IMG/VR virus record: IMGVR_UViG_3300017951_000010
Location: 1-64,000 of that record
Length of the DNA stretch: 64,000 nt
Reading direction: 5' to 3' (one strand)
DNA from: a virus
Position numbers and translations under genes: made by a program. Each line of letters opens with the position of its first letter. The stretch's first letter is position 1. A model generated the notes under the pieces. That model was not told the origin of the DNA. It ran no database searches and saw nothing but the letters and a program-made list of their open reading frames with translations. Shown here piece after piece: positions 1 to 8,546 of the stretch.

Positions 1-1
1 T

Positions 2-1000
2 ATCCTACCAGTAATCAGAAGGGTTATGCCAACTGTGATCGCTAACGAGATCGTAGGTGTACAACCAATGACTGGTCCTGTAGGACAAATCCACACATTA
101 AGAATAAGATATGCAGACACAGTTGCGTCAAACACGACAGCAGGTGAAGAAGCATTATCTCCATTCAAAATCGCGAAAGCATACTCTGGTAACCAGAACA
201 ACTCTACACCTAAAGGTGCATCAACTGCCTCTTTAGAGGGTACACCTGGTAAGAGATTATCAATCCAGATCTTGAAACAACCGGTTGAAGCGAAATCTAG
301 AAAACTTTCTGCTAGATGGACTTTTGAAGCGGCTCAAGATGCTCAAGCACAGCAAGGTATCGATGTAGAAGCAGAAATCATGGCGGCATTAGCTCAAGAG
401 ATTACTGCTGAGATCGACCAAGAGATCATCGGATCATTAAGAACATTAGCCGGTTCGGCAAGTTCAGGTACGTATGATCAATCTGCTGTATCTGGTACTG
501 CTACATTCGTTGGTGATGAACACGCGGCATTGGCTGTGTTGATCAACAGAGCGGCGAATGAAATCGCAACAAGAACAAGAAGAGGCGCTGGAAACTACGC
601 TGTAGTATCTCCAACTGCTTTAACTGTACTTCAATCAGCAACAACTTCAGCGTTCGCAAGATCAACTGAAGGTACATTCGAAGCACCAACAAACACTAAA
701 TTCGTTGGTACTTTAAACGGTGCTATGAGAGTATACGTTGACGCATACGCTTCTGACGGTACAGACGTACTTGTAGGTTACAAAGGTGCAAGTGAGGCAG
801 ACGCTCCAGCGTTCTATTGTCCTTACATTCCTTTAATGTCTTCAGGCGTTGTACTAGATCCTGCTACTTTCGAACCAGTTGTAGGTTTCCTAACTAGATA
901 CGGTTATGTTGAATTAACAAACACTGCATCTTCACTAGGTAACGCGGCTGACTACGTAAACACAGTAGGTGTAACAAACGGAAACTTAAAATTCGCGTAA
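2..1000 (+). CDS. 23: major capsid protein gp23, C-terminal part (5' end outside window)
   Basis: This is the precursor of the main head shell protein, which assembles hexamers of the T4-type prohead. The frame is open from base 2 through the first in-window ATG at 26, and the residues before that ATG (ILPVIRRV) fit gp23, so the gene enters from upstream and the ATG at 26 is internal. The conserved segment IVGVQPMTGPVGQIHTLR follows at once, and the protein ends with the usual gp23 C-terminal region after a stretch rich in Ala and Gln. A strong terminator lies 17 bases after the stop, which fits a highly expressed last gene of a head operon. Confidence 0.93.
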   Translation: MLPVIRRVMPTVIANEIVGVQPMTGPVGQIHTLRIRYADTVASNTTAGEEALSPFKIAKAYSGNQNNSTPKGASTASLEGTPGKRLSIQILKQPVEAKSRKLSARWTFEAAQDAQAQQGIDVEAEIMAALAQEITAEIDQEIIGSLRTLAGSASSGTYDQSAVSGTATFVGDEHAALAVLINRAANEIATRTRRGAGNYAVVSPTALTVLQSATTSAFARSTEGTFEAPTNTKFVGTLNGAMRVYVDAYASDGTDVLVGYKGASEADAPAFYCPYIPLMSSGVVLDPATFEPVVGFLTRYGYVELTNTASSLGNAADYVNTVGVTNGNLKFA

Positions 1001-1016
1001 TCGAATTTTTATCAAG

Positions 1017-1045
1017 AAAGGGCGGCTTTATGTCGCCCTTTTTTT
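1017..1045 (+). terminator. intrinsic terminator after gp23
   Basis: A 10-pair stem (1017-1026 with 1032-1041, one G-U pair) closes a TTTAT loop and is followed by a T run. The arms are AAAGGGCGGC and GTCGCCCTTT. A second, smaller hairpin (GTGCTT/AAGCAC, 1052-1057 with 1063-1068) follows without a T run. Confidence 0.9.
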
Positions 1046-1193
1046 GTGGCTGTGCTTTCAATAAGCACTCACATATAATTTTTTTCCACCTTCATACCGT
1101 TCACAGACCAAATGTTATAGTTTTACTCTTGTTGCACACTTCTAAATAATTCGAAGGTTCATTAGAATCTTTTAACATCAAGGGAGGTCCAAC

Positions 1194-1427
1194 ATGGATA
1201 TCATGATGAAAATAAAAGGATGGGCGAAAGGAATCGCTGACGTGGGAGTTAGTCTTATCGCGTTGGGGATCGTTTTAGAAATCCTTTTCAATGGTCAAGG
1301 TATTCCGTTCTGGCCAAACGTTTCTGTGATAGGAAACGTCCAGGGCGTACTGCAAGGGTTCTCAGATCAAGGTCTGATCGGACTTGTGGCAGTTTGGATT
1401 TTATATCATATCTACAACAGAAAATAA
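1194..1427 (+). CDS. small membrane protein, unknown function
   Basis: This 77-residue protein has a basic N-terminus (KIKGWAKG) followed by two hydrophobic segments, roughly residues 16-32 and 58-73, separated by a loop with Gly, Asn and Pro. It probably sits in the inner membrane as a hairpin with both ends on the same side. A good ribosome site (AGGGAGG at 1181-1187) supports the ATG. It is flanked by terminators on both sides, so it is a single-gene unit between capsid and fibre genes. The size and topology would allow a holin or a superinfection-exclusion protein, but no family was recognised. Confidence 0.7.
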   Translation: MDIMMKIKGWAKGIADVGVSLIALGIVLEILFNGQGIPFWPNVSVIGNVQGVLQGFSDQGLIGLVAVWILYHIYNRK

Positions 1428-1455
1428 TATAAAAATCTAGAAATACTGTAACCTC

Positions 1456-1500
1456 ACGGAGTGGTGTGACTGAATTCTTTTTTTCACACCACTCCGTTTT
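1456..1500 (+). terminator. intrinsic terminator, 14-bp perfect stem
   Basis: The arms 1456-1469 and 1484-1497 (ACGGAGTGGTGTGA and its exact complement) close a 14-base loop rich in T, and a short T run follows. It separates the small membrane protein from the next late unit. Confidence 0.9.
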
Positions 1501-1527
1501 AAGCGCAGATTTTACTTCAAAAAATTT

Positions 1528-1535
1528 GGTAAATA
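1528..1535 (+). promoter_or_regulatory. late promoter GGTAAATA
   Basis: This T4-type late box predicts a start near 1541. The resulting leader is about 97 nt long and highly structured. Confidence 0.6.
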
Positions 1536-1540
1536 CCTCT

Positions 1541-1637
1541 AGTTCAAACGTGCTTTTGCACAAAGCAAAAGACTTATGCGGATAACCACCGCGTAGCCAG
1601 GAGAACTGGCATTGGACTCCTTTAAAGGAGAAAAAAA
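1541..1637 (+). promoter_or_regulatory. structured 5' leader with four consecutive hairpins
   Basis: Four hairpins follow one another: 1553-1559 with 1565-1571, 1575-1581 with 1589-1595, 1596-1600 with 1606-1610, and the palindrome CTCCTTTAAAGGAG at 1617-1630. The last contains the Shine-Dalgarno AAGGAG, so it could mask the ribosome site of the gene at 1638. Helices 2 and 3 are directly adjacent and could stack. Pairings were found by eye and no folding energy was computed. Confidence 0.5.
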
Positions 1638-2060
1638 ATGGGAAGACCAATAAGAAAAGACAAAATGGTTAGCGGAGCGAATGACTTCGGTGGCGACCTT
1701 TCAGGAAAAATAGCAGTGACGGCTTACAGACCATCAGGTGGTGCTAAAGTTGATTCAACTACTGCTTACATTGTTTCACAAAGAGGATCTAAGTTGTTCA
1801 AAATACACTTGGAAGACTCTACTGAAGCAGTATACGAACTGAAAGCGGTTGCTCCAGGTTCATTAGCAAACTCATCTAACCAATTTTGTGTTCAAGTTAT
1901 ATTAGATGACTCAACGGTTGCATATGTTGAAAAGTTTTACAACAGAACGATTCACTATGTGACAGACGCTGGTGTGACAGGAAATGCACCATACACGCTT
2001 AAAGCAGAAGGTACTGACGAAGGTCAAGATTCTGGTAAAGCGAACATTGACGTTAGATAA
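1638..2060 (+). CDS. virion structural protein of the MGRPI family
   Basis: This 140-residue protein starts MGRPIRKDKM, as does a family of small virion proteins common in marine T4-like phages. Those proteins are found in particles but have no assigned biochemical role. The body alternates short beta-type segments (TTAYIVSQRG, KLFKIHLED, FCVQVILDD) and has no catalytic motif. It sits alone between a structured leader and a strong terminator, so it is a separate late unit, probably made in quantity. The family assignment is from memory of the N-terminal signature. Confidence 0.65.
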   Translation: MGRPIRKDKMVSGANDFGGDLSGKIAVTAYRPSGGAKVDSTTAYIVSQRGSKLFKIHLEDSTEAVYELKAVAPGSLANSSNQFCVQVILDDSTVAYVEKFYNRTIHYVTDAGVTGNAPYTLKAEGTDEGQDSGKANIDVR

Positions 2061-2079
2061 TCATAACGATCACGTGCTT

Positions 2080-2113
2080 ATTTGGGGGAGTTACACGCTC
2101 CCCCAAATCTTTT
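2080..2113 (+). terminator. intrinsic terminator abutting a late promoter
   Basis: An 11-bp perfect stem (2080-2090 with 2098-2108, arm ATTTGGGGGAG) has a 7-base loop and a short T run. That run merges into the late promoter of the next gene. Confidence 0.85.
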
Positions 2114-2120
2114 ATAAATA
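2113..2120 (+). promoter_or_regulatory. late promoter TATAAATA
   Basis: This is an exact T4 late consensus. The predicted start near 2126 leaves only a 2-nt leader before the ATG at 2128. Confidence 0.75.
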
Positions 2121-2127
2121 CTAACAA

Positions 2128-2964
2128 ATGGCTAAAACTCTTAGAACTTCAGCGGACTACAACATCAAGGCAGGGTCCGGTGCGGGTGGTACAAACGACA
2201 TTATCCTCGACTCGAGAGCGGTAGTGGTCAAAGGAAACCTGGATATTGAGGGCACACAGACAGTAATCGACACGACCACACTTGCTGTTTCGGATCCTGT
2301 GATAGTGCTCAGCAGAAACAACTCTACACCGAGTGACATAGACGCAGGTATATTAGTGAACAGGGGTGCGGCCAACAATGCGGCCATATATTGGAATGAA
2401 GGCGATGACGTTTTCAAGGCAGTGACTACCACTTCAGATGGCACCGGCTCATCAATCACAGATACGGCACTGGCCAACATAAGGGCGGCGGAACCAAGCA
2501 ACACATCAGATGTCGCGACAAAAAACTATGTTGACAACACAGTTGGTGGTGGTTTCAGTCTTAAAGTGGCAGGTGACGATTCTGCACAGGTAACAGTTGG
2601 TACAGGTAACACTTTGCAATTTTCAGGCGCCAACGGTATTACTACAGCCGCCACGGAACCAGACACCGTTACAGTGACGCTGGACCCAGACTTGACAAAT
2701 ATCACATCTATTACCAGTGATTCCTCTAATGGCGATTTGACCCTGATCACGAACGGTACAGGCGATGTGGTGATAAATGACACATTAACTTTTTCTGGTG
2801 CGGCAAGCACACCAGCGGCATCCACAGTAACAAAATTATACAACAAGACAGCAGGCGGTGGAGGCACTGGCCTGTATTTCATCAACTCAAACATCAGTTC
2901 AGGCACAGAGGGAGAACTGATAAGTAAAAAGAAAGCAACGGCTTTGGCCATTGCATTAGGATAA
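2128..2964 (+). CDS. tail fibre-like protein
   Basis: This 278-residue fibre protein carries the module GNLDIEGTQTVIDTTTL, then D-x-V-I-x-L-S-R-N-N, then G-I-x-V-x-R-G and YWNE, at about residues 35-95. The same module recurs in the fibre genes at 4836, 10567 and 12461. It is followed by DVATKNYVD, a segment common at the base of fibre stalks. The C-terminal half is Ser, Thr and Gly rich, as in elongated trimeric fibres. It probably forms part of the host-contact fibres at the baseplate. The next two genes follow within a few bases, giving a short operon. Confidence 0.75.
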   Translation: MAKTLRTSADYNIKAGSGAGGTNDIILDSRAVVVKGNLDIEGTQTVIDTTTLAVSDPVIVLSRNNSTPSDIDAGILVNRGAANNAAIYWNEGDDVFKAVTTTSDGTGSSITDTALANIRAAEPSNTSDVATKNYVDNTVGGGFSLKVAGDDSAQVTVGTGNTLQFSGANGITTAATEPDTVTVTLDPDLTNITSITSDSSNGDLTLITNGTGDVVINDTLTFSGAASTPAASTVTKLYNKTAGGGGTGLYFINSNISSGTEGELISKKKATALAIALG

Positions 2965-2967
2965 AAT

Positions 2968-3297
2968 ATGGCAATTACACAAAGAACAGCACCAACAACT
3001 ATTACGCCACTGGATCATGCATTTGAAGCCACGGCTGACACGGCTGTGACGTCAATACATCTCTGCAACATCACAAGTTCAGATGCCACAATCGACGTAT
3101 ATCTTTTGCCAAATGACGGTTCAACAACCGTGCCAACAGAGAACAACAAGATTTACAACTCACTGACAATACAGGCGACTGATAGTTACATCATCGACAC
3201 TGAGAAAATGATACTCGGAAACGGTGACAAGATATATGTGCAGAACGCTGACTCAACAGGACAAGTAATAGTAACAGTATCAACGATAGGATTGTAA
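2968..3297 (+). CDS. small virion surface protein
   Basis: This 109-residue protein has the form of a compact beta-sandwich: VTSIHLCNITSSDATIDVYLLP, a turn, then DKIYVQNADSTGQVIVTVS. Such proteins sit beside fibre genes in many phages and are usually fibre-associated. It starts 3 bases after the preceding stop. No catalytic motif is visible. Confidence 0.6.
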   Translation: MAITQRTAPTTITPLDHAFEATADTAVTSIHLCNITSSDATIDVYLLPNDGSTTVPTENNKIYNSLTIQATDSYIIDTEKMILGNGDKIYVQNADSTGQVIVTVSTIGL

Positions 3298-3301
3298 TAC
3301 C

Positions 3302-3769
3302 ATGGGAAGGTTCGTTAAAAACAGAGAACTAGAACACGGTGCTACTTCGGTAGAGATACCACAAGTGTCAACTGCCAACAGACCCACAGGCCAAGACGGT
3401 CAGATAATATTCAACACAACCACATCAACTTATCAAGGTTACATTGGATCGCAATGGTACAACATATCAAGTGCGGCTGGAGAGAAGACTTTGACTGTGG
3501 ACAAGTTCCAGGGAGACGGATCAACGACTGTGTTCGGCAATGGTTCGGGTAACACGCTTGACGGATCGACAGCGGCGACACTGTCAACAACACCAACAGA
3601 TGCCACCGACATGGCAATATTCATTGGCGGAGTGTACCAAGTGCCAGGCACTAACTACACTTACTCGGGAGGCGCTGTGACATTTGGTTCTGCACCACCT
3701 GCCAATAACGGAGTAGACAGTGCCCACATTATCGCAATTATTCACAACCTTCACAAGTTGGGCGAATAA
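3302..3769 (+). CDS. short tail fibre protein with shared fibre modules
   Basis: The 155-residue protein combines two modules found in the larger fibres. One is NRPTGQDGQIIFNTTT (about residues 26-45), matching the T-x-R-P-x-x-x-G-x-I-R-F-N-T-T-T motif in the genes at 8546, 10567 and 13633. The other is a FQGDGSTTVF start followed by FIGGVYQVPGTNYTYSG, matching the G-D-G-S-T-T-x-F and V-D-x-V-x-Q-E-P-x-x-N-Y module at the ends of other fibres. It reads as a minimal fibre or tip protein made only of these two modules. Confidence 0.65.
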   Translation: MGRFVKNRELEHGATSVEIPQVSTANRPTGQDGQIIFNTTTSTYQGYIGSQWYNISSAAGEKTLTVDKFQGDGSTTVFGNGSGNTLDGSTAATLSTTPTDATDMAIFIGGVYQVPGTNYTYSGGAVTFGSAPPANNGVDSAHIIAIIHNLHKLGE

Positions 3770-3917
3770 ATTCTATAAATTCAAAATCAAGATAATCAAA
3801 AGATATCCTGTCCCTTGCGCCATCATTGCTTTACTAGAAGGCATAATAATTGGTATAATCATATACCATTACTTCTTTCAGACCAGATTCAGTTGTTGTT
3901 TTGAATTAGGATATTAG
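3720..3917 (+). CDS. possible small single-pass membrane protein
   Basis: A frame overlapping the end of the preceding gene encodes a Lys-rich segment (KFKIKIIKR) followed by a clear hydrophobic helix at about residues 36-52. The only usual start is a GTG at 3720 inside the upstream gene and no ribosome site is evident, so the start is doubtful. The charge pattern before the helix is the main argument that it is real. Confidence 0.3.
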   Translation: MPTLSQLFTTFTSWANKFYKFKIKIIKRYPVPCAIIALLEGIIIGIIIYHYFFQTRFSCCFELGY

Positions 3918-4772
3918 TCCAAACGGACGCCACGAACCGGGCGTTCCTCCTTTTATACATACCCAACCAACAGGTTGGTTTATTTCTGGCATGTCGTTCC
4001 AGACAACAGATCCAGTTTCCCATCTTCCCTGGCCTGGATAGCTCTTTCCTGATGCGAATGTCTTGTCACCAAACCTAATGTTACCAGACACATGCAGGCT
4101 CTCTTGCGGGTTCTTGACTCCGATACCCACTTGTCCCCACACATTCATCTTTACGTAGCGTCCGTCCTCACTGCCGATTGCCACATCGCCGTTTGATTTA
4201 CAAACAATTCTTGCTGTGTCGTCGGTTCCTATTGCAAACGGCACAGGCGCATGAGTGCCAACGAATGCATTTCTCTCTTGCATTCTAGTGATCACTTCGT
4301 ACCCTCCAACGTTGACTGAAAAATCAGCAGACGGTGCCTCTGTGTTGATTCCTACACGCTGTTGATTTGCAAAAAATGTCTTGTCTACCTGTAATTTTTT
4401 TAAAACTCCAACCTCAGTAAGACTGCTTTTTTGCACACTTTTACCTAGTGTATGCTTCCAAATCACTTCGTTATGATCTATCATTATGGCATCTTTTACA
4501 TTCAGTTTAGGAACCTCCGCCTCAACATACTTGAGGTTTTCTACGGTAACTGTGCCCTTGACAACTAGGTCCTTTTCGATTTCTACCTTGTCATTTCTCA
4601 CTGTGATTTGTACAGAATCTGCCTTGTCCTTTATGCCTTCACTGCTGAAATTCGTAATTTTTCCACCATGGATTGCATCACCGCTGACAGAGTTTTCATA
4701 CACGTCGACCTGTTGCACATCAACACGTTTTTCAGAAATTTTTTCTATTTTACTGATAGGTAATAGTGCCAT
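3906..4772 (-). CDS. minus-strand fibre-like virion protein
   Basis: This 288-residue protein begins MALLPISKIEKIS, reminiscent of the MAI-x-R-I-S-G starts of the large fibres. It continues with D-L-V-V-K-G-T-V-T-V, the repeats R-V-G-I-N-T-E-A-P and V-G-I-G-V-K-N-P-Q-E-S-L-H-V-S-G, and ends GWVCIKGGTPGSWRPFG, a tip-like ending seen in marine phage fibres. I chose the ATG at 4772 because a late promoter on the same strand ends 9 bases before it. It is divergent from the giant fibre at 4836 and may be an accessory fibre. Confidence 0.65.
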   Translation of the reverse strand: MALLPISKIEKISEKRVDVQQVDVYENSVSGDAIHGGKITNFSSEGIKDKADSVQITVRNDKVEIEKDLVVKGTVTVENLKYVEAEVPKLNVKDAIMIDHNEVIWKHTLGKSVQKSSLTEVGVLKKLQVDKTFFANQQRVGINTEAPSADFSVNVGGYEVITRMQERNAFVGTHAPVPFAIGTDDTARIVCKSNGDVAIGSEDGRYVKMNVWGQVGIGVKNPQESLHVSGNIRFGDKTFASGKSYPGQGRWETGSVVWNDMPEINQPVGWVCIKGGTPGSWRPFGLIS

Positions 4773-4780
4773 ATTAAGAA

Positions 4781-4788
4781 TATTTATG
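4781..4788 (-). promoter_or_regulatory. late promoter CATAAATA (minus strand)
   Basis: The predicted start is near 4775, 3 nt before the ATG at 4772. It stands back to back with the plus-strand late promoter at 4815. Confidence 0.65.
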
Positions 4789-4814
4789 GTAGGAAGAGAC
4801 TCGTATGATAATTT

Positions 4815-4822
4815 GGTAAATA
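4815..4822 (+). promoter_or_regulatory. late promoter GGTAAATA
   Basis: The predicted start is near 4828, 8 nt before the ATG at 4836. There is no room for a Shine-Dalgarno sequence in the transcript. Confidence 0.6.
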
Positions 4823-4835
4823 CCATTGTAGTATT

Positions 4836-7800
4836 ATGGCAATAAACAGAATCAGTGGTGATATATTAGAATCGAACCTTTTGCGTTCGACAGACATAGC
4901 ATTTCAGACAGATTTACTCTACATAGATGTAGTAAATGACAGGATTGGTGTAAGCACAAACAGTCCAGGTAATTTTAAACTTGATGTCAACGGCAACATG
5001 CGTGTGCAGGGCAACCAGACCATCACTGGTGACCTAACTGTACAGGGCACAACCACTACCATAGACTCACAGAATTTAGTCGTCGAAGACAACATCATAT
5101 CCATCAACGAGAACAACTCCACTGCCACTGACGCAGGTATAATGATACAACGTGCCGGCGCCGACGAAGCGGTACTTTACTGGGACGAGACGCTGGACAA
5201 GTTCAGATTCGGTACCACGCCCGAGGATGGTTCTACAAAGACAGATTTCACAAACGTGACACTGGCAAACATACAGGCGGCATCACCGGTCGCCAACGAT
5301 GACGTCACCACAAAGCAATATGTGGACAACGAGATTGCTTCTGTTTCGTCAGGCGGTGTTACGGGGGACAACGTTGAACTGCGACTGCCAACAGACTCAA
5401 CGTTCGGTGACGGAGCATACCTAGGACTTGCATCAGACACCACAGTGACCAACGCCATAGATGAACTAAACGAAGTGATAGGAAACGTGCAGGCGGGCAC
5501 CTATATCAAATCGGTTTCATTCGTTTCTGACGCGACATCAATCAGTTTAGGAGACACTGTCACACTCACAATCACAACCACGCCTACCGCAGGTGCCAAC
5601 ACAAGATACACGATCACGTGGGGTGACGGAGATGAGACAACGGCAACAACTGACTCTACACCAAGCCACACATACAACGCAAATTCTGGATCACCATACA
5701 CAGTGGTGGTGAAAGCGTTCGAAAATGACGCGGGCACAACAGATTCGGCTGGCAGTTTCGCTACATCAACGAGATCGAATTACATAACTGTGGCAACGGC
5801 AGAACCGGTGCCATCGTTCGCGATGTACGCCGCGGCATCAGGTGGTTCACCTATAACGACTGCGGACACAGGCGACACTGTGTACCTACAGAATAATACC
5901 ACAAACACTGGCGGAGCAACAGTAACCTATGATGTAGATTGGGGAGATGGTTCGGAAAACGCCATAAGCGGTGATGGTGTCGCGGGAGGCTCCAGTCTCA
6001 ATGGTGGTTCACGTCTGGCACACACCTACACCAACGCATCTGGAGATGACGGGAGTACAGTTGCAGGCACAGGCGCGGGTGACACCAAGTATTCTATCAG
6101 GTTGAGACTGTTGACACACTCAACTGCGGATCCTGCCGTTATACCTGCGACTACATCGAGCAATTTCGAGGTGTACTCAGAACACACTCCTCTATATTCG
6201 GTCGCAGACTCAACCATAAGGGGAGTCAACGAAGAAGCCACAAGCGGATTCCCTGTGACATTCACTAACAACACGGCGACAAATCCAGGAAGCAATACAG
6301 ACTTCTCTGCAACGCAGACTTACACCTGGAACTTCGGCGAAGGTGATTCGAACACGGTCGTAAACATAGGTTCAGGAGGATCTGGCGACACCGGACAGAC
6401 TATTGCAAACACTTTTAACTTGACGTCGGGACAACAGTCAGGCGGTACCACAAGAACATTTACAACCTCATTAACACTGGCAAATGGACATACAAATTCA
6501 ACTTTTTCTACTAATCTCAATATAATTGTTGAACCAGACGTGAGAGCAAACATTGCCGGCACGGCAATCACGGTCTCAACAGGTTCTGGAGACAACAGTC
6601 TGTCATTGTATGATGCCACTGACCTAGATGGCAATGACAGAGCAATCGCAAGATTCACGAACACTTCCCAAAATGCTTCAAGTTATGAGTATGATTTCTT
6701 CGATGACTCCAGCTCTATAACAACAGTGGCAGAAGATGGTTCAACAGCAGGAACGATAGGTGCAACTCTTGACAAGGACTACTCAGGTACATCCGTCGGC
6801 AACATCAATTTCAGATTTAGAGCCTCAGGCACACCAGACACAATAGCACAAGATGATGAAGAAACTATCACTTTTGCTATGAAATCTACACCAAGCGCAC
6901 CAAATGGACTCAGCAGTTTCAGTTTGACAATGGCAGATGCCGCGCAGGGAACTAACCCACACCTGTGTGCGGGTTTCGATGACAACACCTCAACAGCAGA
7001 CACGCTGACAGCGGGCGCAAGCCTAGAATCTACAACTGCAAGAAGATACACAACTACAACTACACTAGACACAAATGTCATAGATGGCTTTTTAGTTAAT
7101 GATTCAAACGGAACAGGTGCAACTGTGAACCAGACAGTGACGGCATCAATCAACGCCAGCGCCAGTGGTGCAAGGACATTCACAACCACGGAAGGTGGCG
7201 CAAACAACGGCACGTTCACCAAACTTGTGACGTCGGATCACAAGGACTATGACGAAGTAGACAGTTCATACCCACAGAGATTATACCTGGTTGCTGATGC
7301 CAAAATTACACAGGCACTTGCAGACTACACAGTGGGAGTCAACGCACAGAGACTAGAAAGCAGTGCTGGCGGTAACACCAACTACGTACACGTGGTCAAA
7401 GATGACATCACCGCAACACCTACAACCACAATTGGTACAATAGCAGAAGGCACAGGCGGAAGTAAACGATATGTGTCTGGAGTTCCGTACTATAACACAG
7501 GTTCACCAACTGTGACAGTCACAGGCACCACAGTTGGCGACTTCACAGGACAGGCATACCAAGACACTGCCTCGCCTCATGAGTACGGTGGTGGTACAAA
7601 CCAAGAATCAACAACAGGAGAGGTTTTAGTATCTGATCCAACAACATTTACATATGCACAGATTGATGGCGCAAGTAGTATGTTGACGGGCGGAATACCT
7701 AACACAGATGTTGGTGTAAGTTCAGCATACACGTTAGGTACATTAACGCTTCCAATTGGGCCAAGTTCAACAAAAACAGTCAAAACAATTGGTGCGAAAA

Positions 7801-8546
7801 GTAGAAACGCCAATGGGGACGAAAGTTCTTATGACGAAGACACAACAAAAATTCAAGTGTATACCGCTACACCAACTTTATTAGATAAAGAAGATGGTGG
7901 TATAACTGTATCAGATTCTTTAGGCGCCGGCTTCGATGACGACGCCGTGAGGATAAGCGGATTTGGTTCGCTGTCAGGTGACACACCGTCACTAAATGAT
8001 TCTTCAAATGCCAACTACTACACGGATCACGCATGGTCAGGTGCAGTCACTGTGGCAGGAACCAATGAAGCGATTTCAAGATTTGGAACGATAAAACACT
8101 TCACAACCGACCTGAGCTCAGGTTACCTACCTGCAGGACCAGACCTAAACACAGGTAGGTCAGGTGCACAGTATTTCAACTTTGCTTTCAGAAGAACCTT
8201 AATGAACACCTTTACAATAAGACTATCTGGAAAAGTGTCAGGCGTGTTCATCGCCGCACCAGGCACTGATATAGACTCTGCATCTGGACTGAATGGTTGG
8301 CTGACTGCAAGTGAAACTTATGCAGGTTCTGGAGTCCCAGGTTCGGACACAGGCAATGGCGGTAATGGCTCCGATGGTTGTGCTTCATCACCTGGTGATA
8401 GGATCGTTGATAACACAACTTATTCGAATCAAACTTTCGAAATGAACCTAGGTACACAAAACGCTTCAAATGCCACAGGCAACAATATATTGATCAGGAT
8501 AAAATTAGAATCAGGGGATAGTGTTACAGCACTGAGTATTGAATAA
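4836..8546 (+). CDS. giant tail fibre / adhesin with PKD-like domains
   Basis: This 1236-residue protein starts MAINRISGDILESNLLRS, the N-terminus shared with the fibres at 10567 and 13633 and probably the attachment domain. It continues with the G-x-T-V-Q-G-T-T-T-T-I-D-S module at about residues 60-110. From about residue 220 come at least three PKD-like immunoglobulin folds, each with W-G-D-G or a variant followed about 20-40 residues later by H-T-Y or N-T-F. The remainder is Thr, Ser and Gly rich and ends in a beta-rich tip. PKD domains bind or present surfaces, so a role in contact with host glycans or outer membrane is likely. Its stop overlaps the next start (TAATG). Confidence 0.8.
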   Translation: MAINRISGDILESNLLRSTDIAFQTDLLYIDVVNDRIGVSTNSPGNFKLDVNGNMRVQGNQTITGDLTVQGTTTTIDSQNLVVEDNIISINENNSTATDAGIMIQRAGADEAVLYWDETLDKFRFGTTPEDGSTKTDFTNVTLANIQAASPVANDDVTTKQYVDNEIASVSSGGVTGDNVELRLPTDSTFGDGAYLGLASDTTVTNAIDELNEVIGNVQAGTYIKSVSFVSDATSISLGDTVTLTITTTPTAGANTRYTITWGDGDETTATTDSTPSHTYNANSGSPYTVVVKAFENDAGTTDSAGSFATSTRSNYITVATAEPVPSFAMYAAASGGSPITTADTGDTVYLQNNTTNTGGATVTYDVDWGDGSENAISGDGVAGGSSLNGGSRLAHTYTNASGDDGSTVAGTGAGDTKYSIRLRLLTHSTADPAVIPATTSSNFEVYSEHTPLYSVADSTIRGVNEEATSGFPVTFTNNTATNPGSNTDFSATQTYTWNFGEGDSNTVVNIGSGGSGDTGQTIANTFNLTSGQQSGGTTRTFTTSLTLANGHTNSTFSTNLNIIVEPDVRANIAGTAITVSTGSGDNSLSLYDATDLDGNDRAIARFTNTSQNASSYEYDFFDDSSSITTVAEDGSTAGTIGATLDKDYSGTSVGNINFRFRASGTPDTIAQDDEETITFAMKSTPSAPNGLSSFSLTMADAAQGTNPHLCAGFDDNTSTADTLTAGASLESTTARRYTTTTTLDTNVIDGFLVNDSNGTGATVNQTVTASINASASGARTFTTTEGGANNGTFTKLVTSDHKDYDEVDSSYPQRLYLVADAKITQALADYTVGVNAQRLESSAGGNTNYVHVVKDDITATPTTTIGTIAEGTGGSKRYVSGVPYYNTGSPTVTVTGTTVGDFTGQAYQDTASPHEYGGGTNQESTTGEVLVSDPTTFTYAQIDGASSMLTGGIPNTDVGVSSAYTLGTLTLPIGPSSTKTVKTIGAKSRNANGDESSYDEDTTKIQVYTATPTLLDKEDGGITVSDSLGAGFDDDAVRISGFGSLSGDTPSLNDSSNANYYTDHAWSGAVTVAGTNEAISRFGTIKHFTTDLSSGYLPAGPDLNTGRSGAQYFNFAFRRTLMNTFTIRLSGKVSGVFIAAPGTDIDSASGLNGWLTASETYAGSGVPGSDTGNGGNGSDGCASSPGDRIVDNTTYSNQTFEMNLGTQNASNATGNNILIRIKLESGDSVTALSIE

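Noticed and set aside
1541-1637. tRNA-like series of hairpins
   Set aside because: The second hairpin has a 7-base loop, but there is no acceptor stem, no GTTC-type T loop and the third loop has only 5 bases.
6779-7222. Hydrophobic minus-strand frame opposite the giant fibre
   Set aside because: Val/Ser-rich antisense frames arise opposite Thr/Ser/Asn-rich fibre genes; several similar ones occur under every fibre gene, and none has a promoter or ribosome site.
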